A stretch of 55,072 nt of DNA from Planctomycetia bacterium (GTDB taxonomy: Bacteria > Planctomycetota > Planctomycetia > Pirellulales > Thermoguttaceae): positions 1-55,072 of the forward strand of contig JAUNBF010000020.1 of NCBI GenBank assembly GCA_030527185.1, written 5' to 3'. The position numbers were made by a program, and so were the translations under genes. Shown one piece after another: positions 26,101-34,313 of the stretch; the stretch's first letter is position 1, and the number at the start of each line of letters is the position of its first letter. The notes under the pieces were generated by a model, which was given only the letters and a program-made list of their open reading frames with translations, did no database searches and was not told the DNA's origin.

Positions 26101-27887
26101 AGCACTGCCGCAGTTGCGACTCCATCCGACGGAGGATTTCGTCCGTATGCAGCGATTGCTGGGACGTTTGAAGCGACATTCCCTGTTCCAGCCAGTTTTC
26201 CACCTTTTTCTGAGCGGAAATGACGGTACTGTGACTGGCACATCCGAATGAATGGCCGATTTCCGCAAAAGGTTTTCGCGTGTATTTCCGCGCCAGCCAC
26301 ATGGCCAACATCCGTGGCTGGGTAATTCGCCGGGAACGTCCCCCGGAAGAAAGGTCCTCCACCGCAATGCCGAACATCTCGCAGACAACACGCTTGATTT
26401 CGTCGAGCTGCACGGAACGGAGCGAACTGCTGGCCATGTTGGAGAGAACCTCCTCCACAAACTGCGCGTTCATGGTCAGATCGGAGGCGTATCGATCCGT
26501 GGCCTTGGCGGAACGCGGGGAGGGCTGCGTCCGCGACATCAGTTTTAACGTATGGATAGAACCGATCAATTCCCGAACATCCCCGGAAAATTGTGAAGCG
26601 ATATTTTTTCGCTGCTCCAAAGAGAGTTTCAGACCATTGCGTTCCGCCAGTTGCGAAAGGATACGTGTCCGAACATCAAACGCGGGAGGATTGATTTTAC
26701 ACCAGACTCCCCCTTTCATATAGGAAAAAAGGTCTTTTCCCAACCCCGACATCTGATCCAGAGGACGGTCGCAGGCCATAACGATTTGCCGTCCGGTACG
26801 CTGCATGTGGGCAATGATGTGGGAAAGTTCCGACAACGTGGAAGACTTTTTCAGGAGGAACTGTAAATCGTCCAGAATGAAGAAATCGGCCTGGCGATAT
26901 TGTTTGCGGAAGACGGTTTGCGTACGGTTTTGAGAACGCAACATTTCCAGAAATTCCGTCGTAAACTCTTCGGCAGTGGAATACTGCACCCGTTTTCCAG
27001 CATCGGAGGCTTTTTTCCAAATCGCGTCGAGCAGGTGCGTTTTTCCCACGCCGGAGTCGCCGTAAAAGACCATGGGAGAAACGATTCCCGGTTGTCGCAA
27101 AATGGAACAGGCCGTTGTGTACGCGGTAAGATTGGAACTTCCTGTCACGAAGGTTTCTAACGTGCCGTAACGATGTTCCGGGTTGCGTTCTCCCACTTCC
27201 ACCATATCACGGGCAATCTTTTTGGGGAGGTGCGCACGGGATTCCCCTTCCGCGACCGCGGCGCTATGGCGATAGGAACGTCGGGTTTTGGCTGGCTTGG
27301 CCGACTTGGTGGTTGCGGAGGTGCGAGAAACGCTCTGGGCAGAGCGGCTGGCCGATTCCATCTGTTCCGTAAAGGTATTCCCGGAATCCAGGGGGACATT
27401 TTCCAGTATTTCCGCGCTGGTTTTTTCCACAATTTCCGCGAAGTTTTTTTTTCTGAATTTCCGCGATGGTCAGGGAGAGGCCCTGTTCGATATTTTTCGT
27501 GGAACGTTTCCGGGGTGAAGTGTTTTTTCTCCGCGTGGGTTTATTCAGTCCCTTGGCTGCGGAAGTGGCGCGAGACTCCAGCAGTGCCTCGGAAAGTCCC
27601 GGTAAACAGGGTTCTGTTTCGGTTACTTTTTTCCTTCCTTTTTTGGCAATGTAGGATAATTCAGGTGCAAAACCGAGTACTTCTTCCGCTGCCTGAGACA
27701 ACAACCGCTGATATTTTTTTTGATGCCAGTCAAGGATATACGAATTATCGGTTTCGATCTTCAGAATCTGTTTCTGGTACTTCAGTTTGACTTTCCCCTC
27801 GAACCACAGTGCGAAGGTTTCCTCATCCAGATGTTTCTGCACATGTTGAAGAATGGTTGCGGCGATCTCTTTGTCGCGGTTGCTCAC
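26093..27887 (-). CDS. dnaA: DnaA-family replication initiator, frame interrupted at an A9 run
   Basis: Reading from GTG 27887 (GGGGGG site upstream), frame 1 encodes DnaA domain I (ILQHVQKHLDEETFALWF to SYILDWHQKKYQRLL) and a basic linker, then meets nine consecutive A on the coding strand (27452-27444). Removal of one A joins it to the second frame, which encodes the rest and would give about 597 residues. The ATPase core has Walker A GDSGVGKTHLL, Walker B FFILDDLQFL, sensor 1 ACDRPLDQM and sensor 2 VRELIGS. The box VII arginine finger is missing: the E. coli SRFGWGL motif aligns without gaps to SYMKGGV. Domain IV ends GCASHSTVISAQKKV, where E. coli has GGRDHTTV. Without slippage, frame 1 ends at 27264 as a 207-residue domain I protein. 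The gene may be a slippage-expressed initiator, a decaying paralogue, or carry a sequencing error. Confidence 0.85.
27444..27452 (-). other. A9 slippery run at the dnaA frame break
   Basis: On the coding strand CAG is followed by nine A then CTTCGC. Frame 1 reads AAA AAA AAA CTT; the DnaA-continuing frame reads AAA AAA AAC TTC, which needs eight A. Runs of nine A are known sites of transcriptional slippage (for example dnaX of Thermus) and also a common place for homopolymer sequencing errors. Confidence 0.7.
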
Positions 27888-28554
27888 AATTGCCCCCCGG
27901 CGGTTTCTGTCTTATCCAAAAAGTGAAAAGGTTAAAAGTTCACTTTGTTGCGGTTCTATAAAAATCCTCTATCCATGGTATCTGTTCGGACAACCGGCGG
28001 AAGGTGGAATGTGGTTGACGAGTATTTTCCTGAGGGAGGAAATTTTCTTCCAGGCGAGAGAGAACTCTCTGCCGACCTTCCCCACAAAAGTATCCTGAAC
28101 ATCTTTTAACAAGTCTCATTTTAATCAACTCTTCAAAGTTGTCAAATAAGGGGAAACAAGAAACGGCCATTTTTTTAAAATTCTTTGTTGGATTTACCAA
28201 AATCACGGGAAAAACCCTTCTTTTCTTCTTTATACGAACACTCGAAAAACTCCCTTCAACCCGGATAATTGTTCCAGTCCACGTGGAAAAGTTGTTGTAT
28301 TTTTCTCAAAAGACACTTTTGGCACTTACCAAAAACCTTCCAAAATCGGGATGTTCGAGAGAATTGGGAAAATTCCTTTTCTCGGAAAGGGGAACTTTTT
28401 CGACAAAAGTTAGGGATAACGACCTCGGAAAGAGGGGGCTGGGGGGTAATGGAAGGAAAAAGTGTGAGGAATACCGGGTACGAAGGGGATGGTTCTGAAC
28501 CACCCCCAGACCCCATCCTTCCCGGAATTTTTGCTCATGGCGCTGTTTTTAGGC
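27888..28554. other. 667-bp non-coding region upstream of the dnaA-like gene
   Basis: No gene recognised. It holds a perfect 8-bp dyad near the dnaA-like start (27920-27946) and a single DnaA-box-like TTATCCAAA at 27912-27920 (consensus TTATCCACA). There is no box cluster and no obvious A/T unwinding element beside such a cluster, so an origin is not supported. The short frames here lack ribosome binding sites. Confidence 0.45.
27920..27946. promoter_or_regulatory. Dyad upstream of the dnaA-like gene
   Basis: AAAGTGAA (27920-27927) and TTCACTTT (27939-27946), perfect 8-bp arms with an 11-bp spacer, ending 33 bp before the GTG start. It overlaps the last base of a TTATCCAAA DnaA-box-like sequence. 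Candidate operator or leader hairpin. Confidence 0.45.
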
Positions 28555-30507
28555 TCATTTTTCTGGAAGTGCTGGCTGAATCCAGACGTTGCGAAAACGA
28601 ACCGGGTTGCCGTGATCCTGTAAAAAGAGCGGGCCGAAACCGGTTTTTTTCTGACGTTCATACTTGGTTTGAAGATACTCGGTCGTGCCGTAGCGGAAAG
28701 GGTGCCACATGGAAACCGGCTCTTCAAACGAAACGTCGTTTAGCACCCGAATCCCGTTGAGCCACGCGGTGATTCGTCCCGGCTGAACGATTTTCCCGGA
28801 ATCGTCCCGGCGGGGAGCGGTATAATCAATGTCGTAACTCTGCCACTCTCCCGGCGGCAAAACGGCATTGGCCAGGGGTGGATAGAAATTGTACAGTGAA
28901 CCTGCCATATCTTTGTAAAGATCGGTCGCACCGCAGGAGTTGTATATCTGCGTTTCGTAATTTCCATGGATATAAAGACCACTGTTGCCGGGTCCTTCGG
29001 GGGGAAGCTGGAATTCGGCGTGGATGTGAGCGTCGCGGAAATCCACGTCGCTGTGGATGTGGTTGGTATTCACGGGATTCGTGGCCTTGTCGGTGGCAGA
29101 GGTGGAAATCAGGGTATTGCCATCCTGTTTCCAGTCGGTCTTTTTCCCTTGCTTGTCGAGAAAACGATTGACAAAATTGCCAGTCGCGTCGGTTCCGAGC
29201 AGCAAAATTCCCCCTTCCGGCACGGTGGTGAAGGCTGGCTTTTTCTCCACCGGGCACAACAAATAATGCGTCGAGGCAAGGCGTCCTTCGGCATCCGTGG
29301 CGTCCAGGAAGATACGCAGGGGGTATTGTCGGGCAATTTCCGCAGGAATCGTGGCGGTGAGCGTCGTTCCCTCACATTCCGCCGGAAGCGTTTTCCACTG
29401 GCGGATCTGCCATTTTCCCTGGGAATATCCACCCACGTCCGTGGTGTAATGGAGCCGTGCGGAAACGGGCTGGACGCCGTATTTGGCCTGGGCGGTAACG
29501 CGGAAGGAGCCATCGTTTTCACGCCGCACCTGTAATTTTTCCAGGCACGGAAGTGGTTTGCCGTCCCGCAGGATGAAATCGATGTATGCCTGAATTTCCG
29601 GGGGATTCCAGCCGTGCGTGTGGCTGTGCGGCATGTGAATCTGCAAGCGGACATCGGCGTTGGGCACCTTGTCGAAACAGGTGCGATGAATATCGAGCGG
29701 ATAGGCAAAATCATCTGTACCGTTGACGAAAAACATCCGACATTTCGCGTTACCGACATAGCGAATGGGATCGAAATAGTCGTTCCAGCGAGTCAGCAAC
29801 GGCCAGGACATTTTCTGGAATTGAGGCATCCAGACGCTGTTTCGTTCGAGATTCCCGCAACCATACACTGGCACGACAACCTGAAAACGATCGTCGATTC
29901 CCGCCACCATCGTCGTCAGGTAGCCTCCCCAACTGATTCCCGTGGCGGCTGTGCGATGAGGGTCAACGCCGGGAAGCGAGTCGAGAAGCGAGTGTGCCTT
30001 CATGATGTTGGCAATGGCATGGTACGTCCACATATCGCGATAGTTCTGGTCGTTGAAATCCCCGAATTTTTCAGTGTCCGACTGTCCCGGTCCGCCATCT
30101 TCCATCCGGCGTCGGGAATCTTTCCCTTCGGTCGAGGTATTTTCCACGATCTCACATCCGGCCAAATCCATCGCAATGGCCGCGTAACCCGCTTGGGCCC
30201 ACTTTTCCGCCCAGACGCTGAACGCCGTCCCTCCGCCGCCATGTACCAGGACGATTCCTGGAAACGGTCCTTCCCCGGAAGGTCGGGAGACAAACGCAAA
30301 GACGCGGGTGGCTTTTCCCCGGTAAGGTTCTCCGGCAAACCAGACTTTTTGCGTCACGATTCCCTCCTTTTCCAGAGGTTCGCCCCACTGCGCGGCGGGG
30401 ACTTGTTTCAACGCTTCGAGATTCCAGACTTCGGCTGGATTTTTAGCCCAACTGGGAGTCAGGCAAAGCAGTCCCCAAACGAGGACGAATAACCCAATTT
30501 TTTTCAT
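28555..30507 (-). CDS. Secreted alpha/beta-hydrolase fused to DUF1080 domain
   Basis: 650 residues. The ATG at 30507 overlaps the stop of the M60 peptidase gene (ATGA), so translation is coupled. A signal peptide (KKIGLFVLVWGLLCLTPSWAKN) precedes an alpha/beta-hydrolase domain: oxyanion region VLVHGGGGTAFSVWAEKWA, nucleophile GISWGGYLTT (about residue 190), an acid candidate in NGTDDFAYP and the histidine region HMPHSHTHGW. These resemble acetyl-xylan-esterase and dienelactone-hydrolase types. From about residue 440 a DUF1080 (3-keto-disaccharide hydrolase, laminin-G-like) domain follows: DVDFRDAHIHAEFQLPP, GNSGLYIHGNYETQIYNS, GEWQSYDIDYTAPRRDD. The likely substrate is a decorated polysaccharide or glycoprotein glycan, acted on outside the cytoplasm. 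The fusion and coupling suggest removal of ester groups so that peptidase and glycan-directed activities can work together. Confidence 0.85.
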   Translation of the reverse strand: MKKIGLFVLVWGLLCLTPSWAKNPAEVWNLEALKQVPAAQWGEPLEKEGIVTQKVWFAGEPYRGKATRVFAFVSRPSGEGPFPGIVLVHGGGGTAFSVWAEKWAQAGYAAIAMDLAGCEIVENTSTEGKDSRRRMEDGGPGQSDTEKFGDFNDQNYRDMWTYHAIANIMKAHSLLDSLPGVDPHRTAATGISWGGYLTTMVAGIDDRFQVVVPVYGCGNLERNSVWMPQFQKMSWPLLTRWNDYFDPIRYVGNAKCRMFFVNGTDDFAYPLDIHRTCFDKVPNADVRLQIHMPHSHTHGWNPPEIQAYIDFILRDGKPLPCLEKLQVRRENDGSFRVTAQAKYGVQPVSARLHYTTDVGGYSQGKWQIRQWKTLPAECEGTTLTATIPAEIARQYPLRIFLDATDAEGRLASTHYLLCPVEKKPAFTTVPEGGILLLGTDATGNFVNRFLDKQGKKTDWKQDGNTLISTSATDKATNPVNTNHIHSDVDFRDAHIHAEFQLPPEGPGNSGLYIHGNYETQIYNSCGATDLYKDMAGSLYNFYPPLANAVLPPGEWQSYDIDYTAPRRDDSGKIVQPGRITAWLNGIRVLNDVSFEEPVSMWHPFRYGTTEYLQTKYERQKKTGFGPLFLQDHGNPVRFRNVWIQPALPEK

Positions 30508-32282
30508 GTTCTTTCCTTTCTAAAGGTTCGGCAGGTTCCATTTTCAATAACGATTCCCAAGGTTCCGTTGGGCAACACTCTGGAAAAGTCCAGATTTTCC
30601 CAGATAGGAATGGTCAAAGGCTTTTGGAGGCGAATTTTCTGGAGCGTTTCTTCTGTCACTGGAAGTCCCCAGGCCTGGAAAAAAGGGGCTAGATTCCAGC
30701 CGGAAATTTCCGACGCCGCGACGATAAAACCCTGGACTTTCGCGTCGTCATCGGCAAAACCGGCTTGTTTTTCACGATAATCCTGATGGAGTCGGGGATA
30801 AAATGTGTCGCCGAATGCCAGCCGCAGTTGCCAGAACATCGCCAGCTTCATGAAAACATCCTCTTCGGCGTGATAATTTCGCTCCGGCTTTTGAAAATAG
30901 TCGCGAATTTTCTGGTGCATGGATTCGGTGTCGATTCGAGCTTTTTGTCCCAGCGAAGTCTGCATTTCGAGGGAAAAAAGATTGACCGTCACTTCCGTCA
31001 TCCCTTGAAACTGGTAGCCGGGCACCTGGTGCATGTGTCCGATTTCGTGCCACGGCCCCCAACCATCGTGAAGGAATGCTTCGCTTTGGAGAACCGGTTG
31101 CAGGGCGTTGAAATGATACGCTGTCCGATAGGCGGTCGCGTACATGAAGCCATGGTCGACTTCCACCAGATGAATCCGAGCCTGGGGCTGCCGATGAATG
31201 GATTCTGGGTCGTCTTCCGCAAAACCGGAAAATCGTGCGTAAAGGGAGATGAGATTTTCATAATGTTTCAGCAAATCGGCAGGGTCGTCCACATACCGAA
31301 CCACGTTTTTCGTCGAAAAAGTCATGAGAACATGGTCGCCGGCAAGTTCCGCCATGCCGTAGGAATTCGGCTTTTCCAACATCTCCTTCCACGCTTCCAG
31401 GGTCGTTTTTCCCAATTGATAAAAAGGGTGGGAATCGGTTTGCGCAAAACGAAGCACGGGCGGCTGCTTTTGCCGAGGTGGTTCCCAACCGTTGTCGATG
31501 TAGAGAATCCCGTCGCGAGGAGCCTGGAAATGGTTTTCCCCGCGTTTTAACGGAAGTCGGCTCTGATTTTTCCACTGGTAGGTTTGCAGGTCATGAATCA
31601 CCAATTCGGGAAGTGGGTCGCCAGGAAGAGCTTCCACAAAAACGGAAAATTTTGCCCCTTCCGCCACGGAAAGACCGGTCGGCTGGTATTTCGACCAGGG
31701 AAAACCACCCCAACGTCGGCGAACTTCCTCTTCCACGGAAGATTTTTGTTGTACCTGGATAACCGTTGATTCTGCCCATTCCATTTTGTCAGGCGTTTCC
31801 CGGCAAAAGGCGATTTCCGCGGCACTTCCAAAACCACCCACCCCCTGTAAAATTTCCAGACACAACGCGGAATATTCCTGCGATTCCAGCGAAAGGTATT
31901 TGGGCGTGGCGGTTGGAGCGAGAAAACTGTGGTGGAGGAGTTGCCAGTCGTCTTCAGGTGCGTTTTTGCCCCAAAGACGGTATTCCTGAACGATTCCGTT
32001 GACACCATCCTGTCGCGGCAGATAAAAAATATGGTCGATTTTTTCTTTTTGGCGGAAAGTCACTTCGATTCGCAAAGGAAAATTTCCCGCGTCGTTCCAT
32101 CGGGAATGCCAGATGGTTGCCGGATTCCCATCGAAAGCCTGGGCAATTCCGGTGCCAGGCTGGAAATGGTCGCACCGCACGGAAAACGCCTCGGCAGGAA
32201 CCCGTATTTCTGCCGCGAACAAACAGGAAAGAGGAACCGCAATCCCCCAAATTCCCAAAAAACAACGTAAAAAAAGTTTCAT
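30504..32282 (-). CDS. Secreted M60 (mucinase-like) metallopeptidase with F5/8-type module
   Basis: About 592 residues from ATG 32282 (AGGGAG upstream). A signal peptide (LFLRCFLGIWGIAVPLSCLFAAE) precedes an F5/8 type C / CBM32-like domain (about 30-150: AFDGNPATIWHSRWNDAG and IDHIFYLPRQDG). The peptidase M60 domain carries the zinc motif HEIGHMHQ at about residue 411, followed by TEVTVNLFSLEM providing the downstream Glu. M60 family enzymes cut O-glycosylated proteins such as mucins and are frequent in host-associated bacteria. Gene order M60 then esterase/DUF1080, with a 4-nt overlap, points to one secreted glycoprotein-degrading unit. The CBM-like domain would bring the enzyme to its glycan. 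Only a weak promoter candidate (TATACT near 32327-32332, no good -35) was seen. Confidence 0.9.
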   Translation of the reverse strand: MKLFLRCFLGIWGIAVPLSCLFAAEIRVPAEAFSVRCDHFQPGTGIAQAFDGNPATIWHSRWNDAGNFPLRIEVTFRQKEKIDHIFYLPRQDGVNGIVQEYRLWGKNAPEDDWQLLHHSFLAPTATPKYLSLESQEYSALCLEILQGVGGFGSAAEIAFCRETPDKMEWAESTVIQVQQKSSVEEEVRRRWGGFPWSKYQPTGLSVAEGAKFSVFVEALPGDPLPELVIHDLQTYQWKNQSRLPLKRGENHFQAPRDGILYIDNGWEPPRQKQPPVLRFAQTDSHPFYQLGKTTLEAWKEMLEKPNSYGMAELAGDHVLMTFSTKNVVRYVDDPADLLKHYENLISLYARFSGFAEDDPESIHRQPQARIHLVEVDHGFMYATAYRTAYHFNALQPVLQSEAFLHDGWGPWHEIGHMHQVPGYQFQGMTEVTVNLFSLEMQTSLGQKARIDTESMHQKIRDYFQKPERNYHAEEDVFMKLAMFWQLRLAFGDTFYPRLHQDYREKQAGFADDDAKVQGFIVAASEISGWNLAPFFQAWGLPVTEETLQKIRLQKPLTIPIWENLDFSRVLPNGTLGIVIENGTCRTFRKERT

Positions 32283-32416
32283 TTTCTGTTTTCTCCCTGA
32301 AACCACCGAATCTGTCTATTTCCATTCAGTATAAACTTTTTTCCCGTGAGAAACCATCCCCCCACACTCTTTTCTTTGTCCAAAGTGAAAAAAAGGGTGA
32401 AGAAATGGCGTTCCCC

Positions 32417-32444
32417 TTTGCAAAAAGAAACGTTTTGATAAAAT
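32417..32444 (+). promoter_or_regulatory. Possible promoter of the conserved hypothetical gene
   Basis: TTTGCA at 32417-32422, 16-bp spacer, TAAAAT at 32439-32444. The -35 box is weak. Predicted start near 32451. Confidence 0.35.
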
Positions 32445-32497
32445 AAAGGTTTTTGAAGACGTTCTTTTTTGCGTTTTGGAAAACCCGAGGTACGGAC

Positions 32498-33010
32498 TTG
32501 TCAGCCAACGAACCCCTTATCGCTGCCATTGGTTTTATCACGATTGTGGAAGACTCGAATCATGGTCTCTTTGGAGGCTACCTGATTCTCAATCCTGCCG
32601 GTCGTCCGGTGGAATTTCACTGCACGGCACCTGTCAAACCGAATCGTGCCCAGCAGATTTTGTACGGCCCCACGCTCCAGCCCTATCTTTATGGCGAACA
32701 GATTGCCCGCACGCTGATTGAACGTTCCAAAATCCTGCCGCGAATCGTCTGTCTGGATCAGGCCTGTGCGATGTGTGTCCGTCCGCTGATTACCGTTCCG
32801 ACCGCGTTGGTGGAGAGGAAAAACTTCGAGGAAAATTCCACCTGCCAAATTCCCTGGAAAGACCAAACTCTCTCCTTTCTCCCAGAATTTCCCGAAGATA
32901 AGACGAAAATCGAAGAGTGTTTGCAGGAATTGCTGATCGAATTCGACCTTCTCGAACCGTTCGGCAGAATCCGCGAAGCCATTGTAGAAGCTCAAAAAGC
33001 GGCGATGTGA
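32498..33010 (+). CDS. Conserved planctomycete-type hypothetical protein
   Basis: About 170 residues. I chose TTG 32498 because GAGG lies 7 nt upstream and the protein then begins LSANEPLIAAIGFITIVED, the point where the recognisable sequence starts; another TTG at 32453 adds 15 residues. Segments such as GLFGGYLILNPAGRPVEFHCTAPVKPNRAQQILYGPTL and YLYGEQIARTLI look like one compact alpha/beta domain. A motif with two cysteines, LDQACAMCVRPL, follows. There is no signal peptide, so it is cytoplasmic. I recognise the family only as conserved in planctomycetes; no function is known to me. It converges on the PfkB kinase gene. Confidence 0.7.
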   Translation: MSANEPLIAAIGFITIVEDSNHGLFGGYLILNPAGRPVEFHCTAPVKPNRAQQILYGPTLQPYLYGEQIARTLIERSKILPRIVCLDQACAMCVRPLITVPTALVERKNFEENSTCQIPWKDQTLSFLPEFPEDKTKIEECLQELLIEFDLLEPFGRIREAIVEAQKAAM

Positions 33011-33146
33011 TTCCGGCAGGAGAGACGAGGGTTCTGAAAATCGTAAGGGATACGCAGAACACTCTTTGCCCACCTGCCGGATTTCCGTGGAATCGTTATT
33101 TTGCCTTCCATTCGTTTGACGGAACGCGGCTATCATTTTATCCTTC

Positions 33147-34055
33147 TTAAAATTGCAACATTTCCTTCATCTGGCGAAAACGAGCGTCTATCTCTTCCCG
33201 CGAAGCTCGTCGCAAGGCATCGAAGCTGAAATCCTCAATCGTGAAACTGGCGGTCACGGTTCCGTATAGGAGTGCATCCCGAATGGTCTTGTAATCCGCC
33301 ACATCCCGCGAAGCGATATATCCCATGAAAGAGCCGGCAAAACAGTCACCCGCCCCGGTCGGTTCCACCACCTGTCGGGAAGGATAGGCGGGAAGCACGC
33401 AGAGTTCCCCATCCTCACCCATGAAAAGAGAGCCATGTTCCCCTTTTTTGATGATAACGAAACGGGGACCTAACTGTCGGATGAAATCGCCCGCGTCGAA
33501 AAGGTCGCGTTTTCCAGAGAGCATTTGAGCTTCACTGTCGTTGAGAATCAGACCATCAACTTGTGGCAGAAGTTCCAGCAAAGATTCTTTCATGTTGTCG
33601 ATATAAAAATTCATCGTGTCCGCCACAATCAATTTTGGCTCTTCGCACTGAGCAATCACTTCCATCTGAGCCGTCGGCGGATTGTTCGCCAGGAAAATAT
33701 AAGGGCATTTTTTGGCCGCTTCGGTCAGTACGGGATGATAGTCGGCCAGCACGTTCAACTGAATGTCCAACGTGTCGCGATAATTCATGTCCTCCGAGTA
33801 TTTCGCTTCCCAAAAACAGGTTTTCGTTCCTGGGCGGACTTCGAGATTCTCCACATCAATATTGTGTGCCGCCAGCATTTTCGTATCGTCGCTGCGCCAG
33901 TCCTCCCCCACCACACCAGACGCAAAGACTTTCGTAAAAAAGGAGGCTCCGTAAGAAGCGTGGGAACCGGTTCCGCCAAGGATCCGCTCGCGGGAGGTGG
34001 TCGGAGTATGGATGGTATCGAGCGCAAACGAGCCGACAATCAGTAAATCTGCCAT
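33147..34055 (-). CDS. PfkB-family carbohydrate kinase
   Basis: 302 residues from ATG 34055. PfkB signatures are present: the glycine-rich N-terminal motif GGTGSHASYGASFF and the C-terminal EPTGAGDCFAGSFMGYIA, whose Asp is the catalytic base and whose GAGD forms the anion hole. ATP-binding residues lie around IIKKGEHGSLFM. The family phosphorylates sugars or nucleosides such as ribose, fructose, 2-keto-3-deoxygluconate or adenosine. Because uxaC is also in the window, a role in uronate catabolism (2-keto-3-deoxygluconate kinase) is possible but unproven; the gene is about 19 kb away. The promoter has a perfect 16-bp palindrome at the predicted transcription start, so expression is likely repressor-controlled. 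Confidence 0.9.
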   Translation of the reverse strand: MADLLIVGSFALDTIHTPTTSRERILGGTGSHASYGASFFTKVFASGVVGEDWRSDDTKMLAAHNIDVENLEVRPGTKTCFWEAKYSEDMNYRDTLDIQLNVLADYHPVLTEAAKKCPYIFLANNPPTAQMEVIAQCEEPKLIVADTMNFYIDNMKESLLELLPQVDGLILNDSEAQMLSGKRDLFDAGDFIRQLGPRFVIIKKGEHGSLFMGEDGELCVLPAYPSRQVVEPTGAGDCFAGSFMGYIASRDVADYKTIRDALLYGTVTASFTIEDFSFDALRRASREEIDARFRQMKEMLQF

Positions 34056-34134
34056 TTTTTCATCTTCTGTCCAAAAACACGTCTTTTTTCACTCCACGTC
34101 AACGATTCCCCTTTGTCTGAAAGGGTGTTCACGC

Positions 34135-34150
34135 GAAAACAATTGTTTTC
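34135..34150. promoter_or_regulatory. Perfect 16-bp palindrome over the PfkB gene start of transcription
   Basis: GAAAACAATTGTTTTC, fully self-complementary. It directly abuts the -10 box (34151-34156) and covers the predicted start near 34144. Size, symmetry and place fit an operator for a LacI- or similar-type repressor. Confidence 0.6.
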
Positions 34151-34178
34151 AGTATAACATTCCTTGCCAGGAAGTCAA
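34151..34178 (-). promoter_or_regulatory. PfkB kinase promoter
   Basis: On the minus strand TTGACT (34178-34173), 16-bp spacer, TATACT (34156-34151). Confidence 0.7.
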
Positions 34179-34250
34179 CCCTTTGGCGGAAGAAAAATCT
34201 TTCCTGAATTTTTCGCTTTTTCCCTTCCCCTGCCCCTACAATTAAGGGGT

Positions 34251-34300
34251 GGAAAACGGTATGATGATAGAAACATTTTCATTTTCTTACCGTTTTTTCC
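34251..34300 (+). promoter_or_regulatory. Terminator-like hairpin just upstream of the His/Pro-rich protein gene
   Basis: GGAAAACGGTA (34251-34261) pairs with TACCGTTTTTTCC (34288-34300), 11 bp with a 2-nt bulge, loop of 26 nt and a T run inside the right arm. It ends 4 nt before the GGGAGG site. It might be an attenuator, or a hairpin that presents the ribosome binding site. Confidence 0.4.
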
Positions 34301-34313
34301 AAGGGAGGTTCCC

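Noticed and set aside
27888..28554. Replication origin next to the dnaA-like gene
   Set aside because: Only one imperfect DnaA box was found, with no box cluster and no dnaN or other replication gene beside it.
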